A stretch of DNA of 64,000 nucleotides from Earliella scabrosa (lineage: Eukaryota; Basidiomycota; Agaricomycetes; Polyporales; Polyporaceae), in the NCBI GenBank assembly GCA_022605405.1, contig JABYQQ010000028.1, forward strand, positions 62,001-126,000, read 5' to 3'. The notes below the pieces were generated by a model. It did not search any database. It saw only the letters and a list, made by a program, of their open reading frames with translations, and was not told where the DNA came from. This document shows, one piece after another, positions 45,560-57,987 of this stretch (positions are counted from its first letter, which is position 1; the number at the start of each line of letters is the position of its first letter). Both the position numbers and the translations under genes were made by a program.

Positions 45560-46697
45560 TCAGCGGCGACACTGGCGCTTTGGCAATTGCCTCGATCGCT
45601 GCGATGTTGTAGTCCTGGACCGATGCGCCATCAGATTGTTGATCTCGACGCTACCTTGGCCAGCAGATGGACAACATACCGCTTCAGCTTCACGACTCAG
45701 CAGGCAAAGCGCACGCATCTTGGGCACAAATACATAGTCGTGGCGACCGACCCTTACAGCTTGAAAGCTGACCTGAACTTCAACCAAATTGCTCAGATTG
45801 AAGAACTCGGGCTTATATTGCTCGAACGTGATGCTGAAGAAGGGTTTTCAGAGGAATGAACGTACTCTATCTCGTCTTGAGAGGTGTGCAAGGTGCGTTT
45901 CCAATAGTCGACGTGGTTCTCTGCAGTGTGGACCTCTGTGCGAAGGAGGGGGCGGAGGACGTTGAATGGATCAACGAACTGACCAAGATCCTGCTTCTTC
46001 TCTCCTTCTCCATCCTTTGCAGACATCAGAATCCGGTTACTGAACGTCAACGTCAGGCTCTCCCCTCCATCGCATTCAGGAGCCCAGGTGCGCAGCTGAC
46101 ATCCCCTCGCCGAAAGGTGCATCTTGAAGGCATGATATATTGTGCTTACCCCACGCACCGCAGAATGGAAGTATTGCGATCCCAAGCCTGTCAACGTGAC
46201 ACTCTGCTTCATGTCGATCAGGCGGTTCTGGTTACGTGGAATGCTTTGCAGTGAACAGTCAACACGGGTCCAGATCAACAGACAGCAGATACGACTCACT
46301 GGAACTGACGAAGGGGTGGCAACGTGGACTCCAACAAGAAACCCTGCAAGTTCATCACCACTTCTTCAATGTCTCCAGCCCGCGCAGGCTCCTGGTACAC
46401 TAGCATCAGGCAGCATCCCTGGCGCCGCTCCAGGACATATGCAAACTTTGCGAAGTCTACATTCTAGATGCGGTGTTAGTGAGAAATCATTTTACCTACG
46501 GTACATGTTCATGAAGACTTACGTTGCCGATGGTGTACAGTTCACGAAAAGAGGGCCCATCGTCTGCTGCAATGGACCGCTTCATTTCCTGGTCCAGAAG
46601 ATCGCCTTATGACATGGTCAACGGAAAGAAGTACTGAACGGTGAGCAGACGTACGATACTTCTGAGGATTTGCACGAAGTTGAGCGAGGTACGACAT
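45560..46697 (-). pseudogene. decayed conserved hypothetical gene of basidiomycetes
   Basis: Starts at a Met codon at about 46,697 (MSYLAQLRANPQKY) with a donor soon after. Pieces in several frames: GPLFVNCTPS, DFAKFAYVLERRQG, YQEPARAGDIEEVVMNLQGF, GPVLTVHCKAFHVTRTA, then STIYHAFKMHLSARGCQLRT and WAPECDGGESLTLTFSNRI (about 46,180-46,020), FVDPFNVLRPLLRTEVHTAE, and finally VEVQVSFQAVRVGRHDYVFV and PKMRALCLLSR (about 45,790-45,690). The last block resembles the C-terminus of a widespread but unnamed Agaricomycete family. Several stops lie between blocks in ways introns do not explain, so I call it a pseudogene. Confidence 0.55.
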
Positions 46698-46699
46698 GG

Positions 46700-47335
46700 T
46701 TGCAGGAAGCAGAACAAGCAACAGGAGGAAGGGTGAGATGCTAAGGGCAGCACGGTGGTGGGGACTGAGGGGAGGAGAAGAAAGCGGGGCTCAGGTGCGT
46801 TGGTATATGCAAGGGACTTCGTGCAACTTCTGCGGAAGAGCGCGGTGGCATCATCATCTCAATTGGCACACTTCGGAACTTCTCTCCGTCCAGAGTGTTT
46901 CATGTTCTTCCGGTTGCTGCTTGCAAGCCCATTCAGGCTGCGCAGGTGACTCTGCCGGACTTCAGGCAGCGGGCGGAAGAGCTATGCTGGCGAAGCGACT
47001 CGCCTAGATGCGGCGGCTGCCCTGCGCCCGCCTCTCATTTTTTCTCTTTGTGCAAGGCGCAGAGATGTCCACCTAGTCTTAATCGGTGTCATTTTCTATG
47101 TTTATGTGGTCACTGGCCATCATATACTGACCCACATCTTCATACAGGGATGTGGAATAAAGAGCGGCATGTGCGCTTTGTAAACTCTGGCTCATTTCGC
47201 CTATTGATAACCGTGTGCTCCCGCCGCGGTCGTGTACTTCAAGACAACCGCGCCCTTGCCCAGCCGCCTCATGGCCGCCCCGATCGGTTGGTGTTTGGGG
47301 ACCACGGTGTTCAGGGTCTTCTTAGGCCTGGAGAG
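46700..47335. other. intergenic and upstream region of the 47.46-kb gene
   Basis: No gene supported. The right end is the promoter region of the gene starting at 47,464. Confidence 0.5.
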
Positions 47336-47343
47336 ATATAAAG
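47336..47343 (+). promoter_or_regulatory. TATA box of the gene at 47,464
   Basis: ATATAAAG about 125 bp before the start codon, followed by a C/T-rich leader, the usual layout of an Agaricomycete promoter. Inference from position and sequence. Confidence 0.55.
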
Positions 47344-47463
47344 GTACGGAGCTCCTCTGTTCTCTCCAGAGTTCAATTCCTTGCACTCTACCCCATCTCT
47401 TCCTTTTTCCAGTCCCATTTACGTGTTGTCCTCCACCCCTCAACTCTTACCAGACTTCTTAAG

Positions 47464-50400
47464 ATGTCCACCCGCGCCTCTCGCCACCCCCGTGTCCCCT
47501 CTGCTAAGGCTGCTGCCTCTCAGGCTGCATCTGCATCTAAGACCGCTTCTGCTAAGGCAACCTCTAAGGGCGGCCAGACGACCGCTGCGAAGGGTGCCTC
47601 TGGGTATGGCATTGCCTCCTTCTTTCGCAGATTGCATGCTAACTTGCTCTTTGCAGCGCAAAGGGTACCCGCGGTCGCTCGACTGCTACAAAGGCTCTTA
47701 CGTGCGTGCATTGTTTGATTTCTATCCATGTCAGCTGACTGGCGCAGACCTGAGGAGGTTCCTTCTGACCTCGATCGTGACAAGGATCCTCCGGTCGTCA
47801 ACACGACGTGAGTTCTTAACTTGATTCTGCCTTTAACATGTCTGACACTGCGTTACAGCAAAAAGGCCAGTCGTGGTCGCATCAAGGCCAGAGAGGAGAG
47901 GTGGGATCGGCACTCCGACTTGTTTCTTCCATTGCTGACAAGATGCTCAGCCCTGAGGCACCGCCTCCAGTGGATGATGAGGCTGACGAAGTTGATGAGG
48001 ATGAGGCGGAGAGAGAGAGTCGCGACGTGGATGACGAGGACAACCTCGGGGAGGCCACAGCGGAGGACATCTCGTGAGTGACTGTCTTGTTGTTCTCCAC
48101 TTAATCTGACTTTGGAGATAGCAGTGACGATGAGAAGGCCTCTGCTCACCAGAGCAAGACCAAGAGCGTTGCCAACATTTAGGGAATAGCAAGGGTGACC
48201 CTTGGGTATCTTCACACTCACCCTTACCCTTACCCTTCAAAACCCTTACCCTTGACAAGGGTCAAGGGTTTGAGCAAGGGTCCAGATTTCCTGACCCTTA
48301 CCCTTACCCTTCAGTGAAACCCTTCGCAACCCTTGAGGGTTTTCATGTCAAAGAAGGTCATTAAGCCTTGGCAATGTCCCAATAAGTGCTCTTCAGTGTG
48401 CATAAAGCCTTCTAGATCCACATTGACACTATGATTCAACACTTACTGTGGATAGGTGACTGCACAGTCTGACTTACTAGAGTGTATAGGGTCCATATAC
48501 ACGCATTGATCAAACCCTTCAACCCTTGCCAAGGGTCAAGGGTTTGGCAAGGGTCTTGAGAAGCCAACCCTTACCCTTACCCTTGGTCCATACCCTTGCA
48601 AACCCTCAGGGTTTTTCAAACCCTTGCTATTCCCTACCAACATTGACGACTCTGAGGACAACGAGTACGTCGAAGTTGACACCCGCCTTGCCAAGAGAAG
48701 CGGTCGTGCTGTTACTCCCGACAGTCCCCGTGCTCGGTACGCAGTGTAACTCTCTTTTATGAATTTCTTAGCTAATCGCCTTCTAGTCGTTCTCGTAAGA
48801 AGGGCGAGGTTCCTGAGAGTCAAGGCAGTCCCTCACCTCAGTAAGTCTTTGTCTTGCTATTGATGCGCATGCTCACCGTCCTGCAGAAAGAATTTGGCTG
48901 TCAACAAGCCGAAGTTCAGTGTGGCTGCAACTGCAGCCACTCCATCGCGCAAGAAGCGTGGCCAAGCGTAAGTGCTCTCAGATTCGCTGCAGTCATTAGC
49001 CAGACTAATGAATGTTGTCATTAGATCGTATTCCGACAATGACTCTGAGCCTGAGTGGGTGATACTAATAAGTAACATCTTCTTTTGCTGACCACACCTC
49101 TAGAGTGTCGCCGTCGAAGAAGAAGCGCATCTCGTGAGTTGATCCACATCTTGCCAACATAATCTCTTTGACTAATGATTATCAGAACCCCCCTGGAGGA
49201 GGACGAGGATGTCATCATGGTCGAGGACACTCCTCCTCGCACCGTGAAGAAGAAGTAAGTCATTTGGGCATTGGTTGTGCAGCTACTCTTCTAACCTTGA
49301 TTGCTAGAACTCCGGCCCCTACACCTGCTCGCGTCAAGAAGACCACCGCAGGCAATGAGGCTGGGTCGGCCTCTCGTGTTGCTCGCCCTCTTCCTCGCCG
49401 TGTCATGGCTAGCAAGGAGGCTCAGGCTTCACCTGTCAAGACTGTCAAGGGTGGAAAGGCCCCGAAGTAAGACTGCGACTAATCTGCTTTACATGCTACA
49501 TCTCTTCACATCTCTTTTCTCATCTGACATAGTTCCGCCGACACCTTCTTTAATCCTCCTAATGTTGATCAGACGTCCAAAGAGTAACCGTTCATCTACA
49601 ATACGCATCTTTTCTCTCTCTCATCTCCTGCCACTCTCTTAGCTACCGCCGCCAGACCAAACTTTTCATGGACCATGTGGATTCTGTCACCGATACGGAT
49701 GTTGAGGCTGTTGCTGATCAGTATGTCGTCACCTTTAACAATATGCATGTGCTGCCTTCTAAACCTGTGTGCTACCTAGGATGCAAGATGTCGACATCAA
49801 CCATGAGCATCAAGTTTCTGATGGCGATTCTGACAATGCTATGGAGTAGGTACTCTGTACACAGGGCTTACCCATATCTGATTTCGCAATATTGGCAGGG
49901 CTCATCCAGATCCTCAAGAGAAGGGCAAAGGGCGCACCGTCCATTTCGCAGAGTGAGTGCTTCTATTCAATTTCAATGAGATACAGCTATAACCACGTCC
50001 TCAGTGATGATGCTGTCGCCATAGCTGCTGCTGCTGCCAAGGCAAAAGCGGTAGAAAAGGCGTTAGCCAACGAGGTCGGACTGCGTCATCTGGATCGCAA
50101 CGACGATGGCATTCTGGACTACGATACTCCAGGGGCGCTCTGCGATTTGCTTTGCGACACCTATGGCGCCCTTCCTGCATGCAGGTATGTTCTTGCATCA
50201 CATCTTATGAAGATATGGTGTTAATCCTGTGAAAGGCCATGCATGTACGACTCCGGCAACCACACCCTCAGCTCCGCTCTCCTTGGAGACCACATCCTCA
50301 ATGGCCCATATGACTTGGACGTCAAGTGTGTATGCTTCGTGATAATACAAGTTCATATCTGACTTTGACTGCAAGCTCCATCATGGATCTAGTATTGTTT

Positions 50401-51310
50401 AGCAGTGATGGGGTCCGGGACGACCCTCTGGTCATCAACCCCGCTCGTGCAAACCCACTCAACGCCATGCCGTATCTCTACTCTGGCGCCAAGAACAAGG
50501 TCTTAGCTGCCAAGTTCCCCAGTGCTACGATCCCACCTCGCTTCATCTGTGCCACCGTCGTGGTTGCAGTGGGCTGTCACATTGTGTGGCCCACCCAGAT
50601 GCAGAAAGACACGTCGAAAATGATCAAGGAGATTCTGGGCGTTCCTCTGCGCGGTGAGATTGAGCGCGCCACCGCGTTTTACGGCACTGTCTTCGGGCAA
50701 CGCATTCTGGGACTTCAGAACTTCACAGCGGGAAGTCCTGAGGAGAAGCAGATTGCTCTTGTCTTCCGCACTTACCCATCAGAATATGGCAACAACACAG
50801 CTAGTTGTGAGTCTCACCACCGTCATTCAACTGCTACCGTTCTGATCCACTATGAAGTGCCTTCTCTTCGGGGAATGGGTGCAACGCCTTCTCGTCTTCA
50901 GCAGAAGAAGGGACCTTCCAGAGCCCGGTCAGAACCCATCGCGCTCTCTGCTTGAGATGCGTGATAAGACAAGCTGGACTACTGCTGATGACAGTACGTA
51001 TCTTCTCTTCTGATTGCTTATTCCCTCACTGACGTTCTTCTTAGTTGGTATCTGGGATGCGCGCGAGTACTTCAACAGCGCTAAGCCCGCAGACAAGCAG
51101 TACCGCCATGAGCTGCTTACGTCTCTTCCACGTCTCCCCTTTGACCTGGAGTACGGAGACCTGGCAGTCGTCTATCACAGTGTGAACACGTATGCTGTTC
51201 CTCGTGCGAAGCAGGACAAGATTCCCACCTTTGCTGAGGCGACGACTGCGTTGTCCATGAATTTGTATGGTGTTGCTCTTCTGGCTAAGTGGAATAGCCG
51301 TTCTTTGTAG
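47464..51310 (+). pseudogene. intron-rich hypothetical gene, disrupted by a MITE
   Basis: ATG 47,464 opens an Ala/Lys/Ser-rich, H1-like N-terminus (MSTRASRHPRVPSAKAAASQ). Many small exons with GTGAGT/GTAAGT donors and 45-60-nt introns follow (47.6-49.5 kb), encoding alternately acidic (EADEVDEDEAERE) and basic (SKKKRIS, KKTTAGNEAG) segments, as in a flexible nuclear protein. The C-terminal half (50.2-51.3 kb) looks folded: SIMDLVLFSSDGVRDDPLVI, CATVVVAVGCHIVWPTQMQK, ERATAFYGTVFGQRILGLQN, then ARRYF-like and VVYHSVNTYAVPRAKQDKIP to TAG at about 51,310. A 457-bp MITE inserted in an exon at 48,180 adds an immediate in-frame TAG. I have a weak memory of related C-terminal domains in other mushrooms, with no known function. 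Confidence 0.6.
48180..48636. mobile_element. ACCCTT-rich hAT-type MITE, copy B (457 bp)
   Basis: Same 17-bp termini and same length as the element at 2,531-2,987, same orientation, with a different exact 8-bp TSD, CCAACATT, at 48,172-48,179 and 48,637-48,644. A few percent divergence by eye. It lies in an exon of the 47.46-kb gene; its first three bases form an in-frame stop. Confidence 0.95.
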
Positions 51311-51967
51311 GACTTTACCATGGTGTTGCTGTTTATGGGTACCGCTGTTTCATCTGCCAGTACGCATCTTCAACAGATGTTCTGTTATTCTGGAGGGTTG
51401 TGGTTCTTTCAGGGTTAGACTTTGGTGTTAGACTTACGATACGATCCATCTAATATAATGCTTGGTGTTTGCAATGTCAAGGGCGTGTTCTGGCATTCAC
51501 AGTGCTATTCCTTTGGCTTTTGCGTGCCCTAAGTACTGGTCAGATATGCAAAGTAGAAAGAGAGTTGCTGCGTAATACCTCCGCTACACCCACGGGCCTT
51601 GGGTTGATCACGTGGGTAGATGTTGAACTTGGGCTGGAGGAAGCGCCCAAGCAACGATCTTGAACACTTTCTACTACAAGCTCTGGATATACTCATGCTC
51701 CAGTCCTCTCTCCAATTACTCCTCATGCAACTTGCCTTATGGCAGTTCCTAGCAACTATACATGGGACATTGTTTGGGCTAACAGTCCATAGCTCTGCTA
51801 TGACCAGCGTCAGAACTGCTATGACCAGCGTCAGAATGCCTGAGAATTGCTTAGAATCTTTTGCATCTCAGCTGGAAGATGTTCTGATAATACCAACACG
51901 TATGTGGCAACACTTAATATATAGCTGATACCATGGGATACTTATACTCTTAACAGCTCTGGTATAT
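51311..51967. other. intergenic; 3' flank of the hypothetical gene and 5' flank of the Helitron
   Basis: No gene seen. The Helitron 5' terminus (TC end) should lie here but I cannot point to it. Confidence 0.45.
51796..51837. repeat. two tandem copies of a 21-bp unit
   Basis: TGCTATGACCAGCGTCAGAA(C/T) present twice in direct succession (51,796-51,816 and 51,817-51,837). Confidence 0.85.
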
Positions 51968-54900
51968 ATGCTGCAGTCCAATGACTATAATGCCATCTCT
52001 CTTTCCATGTTATTGGAAGACGGCTATCATTTGGGTTCTGCAGACGCCCTTATAATAAGTTCTGCGCCCCTTGCGGGCAGGGTTTGGGGAGGCACCCTAT
52101 TTGCAAGCACTCCCATTGACATAAATGCTCTTCATGAGGGTTCGCTTTCTACTGTAAGTGTAGGAAATCGGCACAGCGGATGTTTTGCTATAAAATTTTT
52201 GGATGACCGTGCATGGTATCTTCATGGCATTTTGAACGTTCAAATGACGGTCCGTCTCATACAGCTGAAGTATGTTAGAAATCAATGCAGAAAACATGAC
52301 TATTCCGTTTCACTTGCCAACTTACAGGATTCTATTTTTGTTATCCATAATAGACGGAGCCAGTTCTATTCAAAGGAGGAGGAGTTGCGGATCTGCTGTC
52401 ACGGAGGAGAGCACGAGATGATAAGAGACAGGGGAGGCAAGGGAAATCTCCGTGTGTGGACTGAGACAGATCTACAAAAATACCCAGTCGTAGGAGAGCT
52501 TACTCCCTCATCTAACTATAGATATCAAGGATACATTCTCAAGCGTGACTTCGTCCTTTGCCAGGGGAAAATTGCAGCCACCATGCCTCTCTCAGAACTG
52601 CTGCCCAGGCTCAGCAAGCCAACAATGTTGGATATTGCCTTTAAACACAATGCAGTACTAGGCCGAGTCAAACAATCCAAAGCTTCACTTCTGGAAAGTC
52701 TGCAAAATCATACTTGCATATCTTGTCCTGCATATGTGGCAGTTTTTGAAGAGATAAAAAGTGCAAAGTCTGGGAAGGACAGAATGGCAGCATTACGCCA
52801 GCGTCGTTTACAGAATCTTACGCCCAAACCCATTAACTTCCCCCCAGCACCGCTGACAAAAGAGTTGGAGAGTGACATTATTTCTGGCTTTGCAAAAGAT
52901 ATAGAAGTTGAGAACTTTCTAGAGTCTGGATGTGCTGTATGCGGACAGTTAACACCTCTGAAAGAACTTCAAGATATGACGAAATGCCAACTAGATCTGA
53001 ATCTGTTGATTCCAAATGGACCGGTAACACGAAAGGAAAGGCATTCAAGCAATGATCCCATAGAAGACATATCCGGACCTGTTCTTCCAGGTCACAACGA
53101 TATATGTCAGTCATGTCTGAAAGAGCTCAAAATGGGGAAAATGCCGCATGATGCGCTGGCGAACGGCTTATGGGTAGGAGACATCCCGTCACAGTTAAAA
53201 GATCTGAGTTGGACTGAGAAGCTGCTCATTTCACGTGTAAAGCACAACATTTGCATTGTCAAAGTTCATGTATCAGGCATGTCAAAGATGAAAGCCAATG
53301 TAGTTAGCCACTCTCTACCTATGCCTAAGATATACAGCGCTCTGCCCCCAGCAAAAGAGGAGCTTGATGAAGTATTGGCTTTCATGTACATTGGACCCAA
53401 TGTGCCAACTTATCGGGACTACAAGCGTACACCCATGCTTGTTAGAAGAAACAAAGTGGCAGAGGCTTTGGAGTGGCTGAAGCTAAATCACTCAGACTAC
53501 GCTGATCTGGAAATATCTTACGATAATTTGAATGCCTACTCTGAAGATGAACCTCCCGTAGTTGTAAATTACACACAAAGTATGGAGTCTAACAAGGATC
53601 CTGAGGCAGCTGCAGTAAACGATACGGAGGAGGATGAGGGAATTGAGACAGGAGAATGTCCATTTGTTGTTCACGGACTAACAGGAACCAAATTGTCTCA
53701 GCTGGCAGATATGAGACCTTATGAGATTACTGCCCGCGCTGTAGAACACTTCAAGTCAAATGGAAAAGCCCTAGGGATTGGTCAAGCTAAACAGCCAGAG
53801 AGTATGTATGACAACCCTCAACTATATCCTCAAATGTTTCCCTGGTTGTTTCCCTATGGACTTGGGGACTCAACAATCTCTGTAGTCATGGCCGTAAACC
53901 TGTATCTGAAGAGAGACGTAAACAACAGTTGCTGATGTACCATGACAAACGGTTCCAGTTAGAGCCATTATTCCCTTTGGTTGCATTAAACCATGAGCAG
54001 ATGAAAAAGGCTACAACTGGAGGGTATATATTAGCTGATAGGAGCAAGTTTAAAGATGTTGCCCAGCGCATTATAAATCTGGATCTTGCTACTCTAAGAG
54101 ATATTATTGAACGTCTAAAGACTGGGCCAGTAAAGCCAGAGACCGACGCTGAAAAAGAGTGCTTCAAAGTTCTTAATGACTTGGATCATGTCAATCACCG
54201 GGTCCAAGGTTCAATTACCAGTAAGAAATGTATGAGACAAGAGATATGGTCGCTAGTGTCTTACTTGGGTGCACCGTCATGGTTTATCACCTTTGCCCCT
54301 GCAGATGTAAAACATCCGGTGGCCTTGTACATGGCAGATACCAAGGAAAAATTTGTTCCAATGTTCCGGAATCAAGATGAAAGACTTCGATTGATTGCCA
54401 ACAATCCTGTTGCAGGAGCCCGGTTTTTCAATATGGTTGTGAAACTTTTTTTGAAACATGTGCTAGGAGATGGACTTGACAGACGGGGGTTGTATGGGGA
54501 GACAGCAGGATACTATGGTACTGTGGAGCAGCAAGGCCGACTGACATTACATTTACATATGCTGGTATGGATTCGTAACTCTCTAACGCCTCAAGAGATT
54601 TGTGATCGCATTATGGATCCGGAGTCTACGTTTCAAAAAGAAATGGTGGAGTATCTGGAGAGTGTGCACAAGGGAGAATTTGCAACAGGAGATATGGATT
54701 CAGTCAGGGAGGAAATTAGCAGTCTGAAACAGAAAAATCCCTTCCGGGTGCCAGCCACAGAGCGTCTGCCTACTGTTCCTCCTTCCAAATGTCCACACAG
54801 CGAAGATCCTGAATGTCAGAATTGCATTGCCTATGCCCAGTGGTGGAATGGGTATATTAGAGAGGTTGACGAGATTCTGTATGCCTCCAATGTTCACAAA

Positions 54901-57224
54901 TGTACTACACGTGCCAGAAAGGGAAAAGTACCTAAAGGCACACAGAATGGAATGCAAGAGGCTGACAACCGGGGATGTACCGATCCTGTGACTAAGGTAT
55001 GCAAGGCAAGATTTCCCCGTGAGGTGTTTGCAGAAACAGCTGTTGACCCTGAGACAGGTGCATTAATTATGAAGAAAGGAGAGGCGTGGCTTAATACTTT
55101 TACCCCGGCAGCATCATATCTACTGCGATGTAATCATGATGTCACCAGTCTACTGTCAGGAACTGCAATCAAGTCCGTAATTGCATATGTTGCTGATTAT
55201 ATTACCAAAACTCCTCTCAAGACGCATGTTATGTTCCAATCTATTGAAAAGATCTTTCAGAGAAATGCAGAACTACTTGGAGGTGACTGCACGGCCAAAG
55301 ATAAGGCACGCAGTCTGATAACCAAAATGGTTAATGCGCTCACCGCGGCATCAGAGATAGGTGGACCAATGGCCTCAATGTATCTGCTCAAGCATCCTGA
55401 TCACTATACCAGTCACCAGTTCCGTCCTTGTTATTGGTGTGGTTATGTTCTAGAAGTGATGCGGGCATGGAGCGATTTCAAAGATATCACACCAGAGGGC
55501 AAGTCTACAGTAGTAGTAGACTGCGAGGATGATCAGGATCAGGGTACAAAGAAGATTGTTGCTTTGTCTCCTGTGATTGATTATATGTATAGACCACCTG
55601 AATATGAATCTGTTACGGTGTATGACTGAATTAGAAGATATCATAAGCGGCCTATACCGAAGCGTAAGAGAAAATTCCAAACCAAAACAGTAGCTACTCC
55701 TGCAGTTACAACTGCCGATGATTCAGATGACTTTGAAAACAACTACATAGTTGATAAAGGCATTTTACCCAGACAAGTCCCCACAATGTACGTTGATCCG
55801 CAGCAGGAGCTGGATCAATATGATGCAGATGAGGCAGATGGGATAGAATCTGATGATGAAGTTACTACTAACAATGGAGATTCAAACATAGATCCCAAAT
55901 GTGGAGGAGGAGGCCGCTGCACCACTTATGAGGAAGAACAATCCTCGGAGGATGAGCTGTTATTAACGGCAAAATCAAATGCCAAACTAATTCATGAAAC
56001 AAAGGTACAAACTCAAATGAGGACGCGGGCTCCATCCTACCTGAACTTTCATGGGAAGCATCCTCAAGCAGGCACACACGAAGTTTGTTTAGTGGAGGAA
56101 GAGTTATCATATGTGCCAAACTTCATAGGTGGGGCAATTCCGCGCAAGGATTCTGGAAGCCGAGAGGAGTACTGTATGACCATGCTAACTCTGTTTAAGC
56201 CATGGAGATCTGGCAAAGACTTGAGAGATGGTGAAGATATACTATGGAGCACTGTCTTTGATCAATACTCTTTCTCAGACAGACAAAAAGAAATCATGAG
56301 GTACTTCAATATTCGTTATGAGTGCAATGATGCAAGAGATGATTTCTCTGCCATGCGCAAGCAAGCAGAAAGAGGTGGACGCTATCCTATGAATATGAGT
56401 GAAGAAGACATGGATGAGATAGAAACCCAAGGTTACATCTTTGATGGAGAAGCGGTAGGCACAGATAAGGAAAATGAATTAGTTAACGGAAATGACTGGA
56501 ATCAGGGCGGCGATGCAGAGATATTGAGAAAGTCAAGAGTGGCTACTGTGGAGAATATAATGAACAAAGCTGGATGGATGGACCGCATGCACCTGAATGA
56601 TGGTCATCAGATGCCAAAAATTCCCAAGAGACTCAAGCCAGAGAAACCAAAAGATGGGCTAAACTGGAAGACATTGCTGGATAAATTGCGACAGGACATT
56701 TTGGAATGCAGGGCTGCAGAGGCTGGCCAGAAGGAATCCAATGCTGGCCAACTTCCAGTCAATGATGAGATCAATAAAGTCAAATTGGTCAATAAAGAGT
56801 ACTTTCTGAGCAAAGACTTTGAGATCAAAGATCCACAGGCCAAAGCGCTTATCGAGGACACTATTCAAAAGTTCAGTCTTAATCAGGAGCAAGAGCGTGC
56901 ATTCCGGATTGTTGCTAATCATGCAGTAGAGTCCTGCGGTGAACATTTGAAGATGTACTTAGGAGGCATGGCAGGAACTGGTAAGTCCCAGGTTATTAAA
57001 GCGCTATCTCACTTTTTTGCAGAGAGACATGAAAGCTATCGGTTTATGTGTCTTGCTCCTACTGGCTCAGCAGCTGCACTTATTGGAGGATCTACATATC
57101 ATTCCATGTTGGGATTTCGCTCTAAGGATTCAACAGAGTCCATTGCGGCCATGCATCAAGTCCGAGAAAGACTACGATTTGTTCAGTATATTTTTCTGGA
57201 TGAAGTTAGTATGGTGGATTGCCA
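51968..57224 (+). pseudogene. Helitron Rep-helicase, decayed and truncated by an LTR element
   Basis: Three blocks. 51,968-53,935: N-terminal region with a DUF6570-like module (CAVCGQLTPLKELQ, DICQSCLKELKMGKMPHDAL, WTEKLLISRVKHN, PTYRDYKRTPMLVRRNKVAE) and the Helitron N-domain FPWLFPYGLG. 53,929-55,629: Rep domain with LLMYHDKRFQL, WSLVSYLGAPSWFITFAPAD, the HUH-type LTLHLHMLVWI (about 54,540-54,575) and two Tyr spaced by three residues in IAYVADYITKT (about 55,180). 55,786-57,224: PIF1-like helicase with Walker A GGMAGTGKSQVIK (about 56,963) and FLDEVSMVDC (Walker B, about 57,196). Breaks: a frameshift near 53,880, an in-frame TGA at 55,627-55,629 where the family has Trp after LYD, and loss of the remaining helicase by insertion of the LTR retrotransposon. 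The region is more AT-rich than its neighbours. Confidence 0.9.
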
Positions 57225-57671
57225 TGTCACGAACGGTCCCTCAGCGCCTAGGGAAGCGCCCAACTAACCACCGTTCACGACCGTTCACTGTTTCTATTGT
57301 CCACAATCCCCATTGTACTTTCATCCCCAAGACACCCTTTTGTTTCTTCTCCTTTGTTCCGGACACAATTGTCGTCGCACCATTGTACTTCCTCCATTGT
57401 TCCGTCACGCTATTGTTCTATTGTTCTCCCAACACTATTGTTCTAACTGTAGATATAAGTCCTAGCACTTGCTACCTGGAGACCTCAGTTTCGACCTCTT
57501 GTCTCCAGGTAAGCCTCCTCTGTACTTCGCTGTAGATACTTCGCTCAATACAACTTGTCTCCAGCCCTGCGTGTCGAGCCTTGCTCCACTCTCGCTGCAC
57601 AAGCGCTCGTCGGACACCCTCGCTCGCCTCGTCGTTCCCTCCTCGTCTTGCTTGACCCCCAGGTCGCGACA
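57225..57671 (+). repeat. 5' LTR (447 bp)
   Basis: Begins TGTCACG and ends CGCGACA, near-complementary terminal bases as usual for LTRs. Contains a TATA box at 57,452-57,459 and the predicted transcript start near 57,487. The right LTR gives the start point independently; the end is inferred from the TG...CA rule and the primer-binding site that follows. Confidence 0.8.
57452..57459 (+). promoter_or_regulatory. LTR promoter TATA box
   Basis: GATATAAG about 33 bases before the A at 57,487, the first base of the segment complementary to the primer-binding site. The distance fits a normal TATA-to-start spacing. Confidence 0.6.
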
Positions 57672-57673
57672 TT

Positions 57674-57684
57674 AGGTCGAAACT
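57674..57684 (+). promoter_or_regulatory. self-priming primer-binding site
   Basis: AGGTCGAAACT lies 2 nt after the LTR and is exactly complementary to AGTTTCGACCT at 57,487-57,497, the predicted 5' end of the transcript. It does not look like the TGG-starting complement of a tRNA 3' end. In the Tf1/sushi group of Ty3/gypsy elements the first 11 nt of the RNA serve as primer in just this way (established for Tf1). See findings. Confidence 0.7.
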
Positions 57685-57987
57685 CCTTGCGAGCGCCGGC
57701 GTGTAAACTCACACTCTCCTTGAGGTAACGCGCGCCCTACGATACATACCACGGTCTCTAGTAACTAGCATTGTGAACCTTTTGTGCTCGAGAGGCACCC
57801 GGGTTTTCAAGTATCCCTCAGCCAGGCCACGCACTTGCGCCCGCCAGCTGTTGTATCCGGGGTGCTTAACACCTTAGGAACGGAGGACAACCGTGTGGAC
57901 CCTCCTTACCTACCCCTTTGTTTACCTTGCTAGTTTCTCGTACAATACTCGGGCGCGCGCATCTCTCTTCCCTTCCCTCTCTTCATC

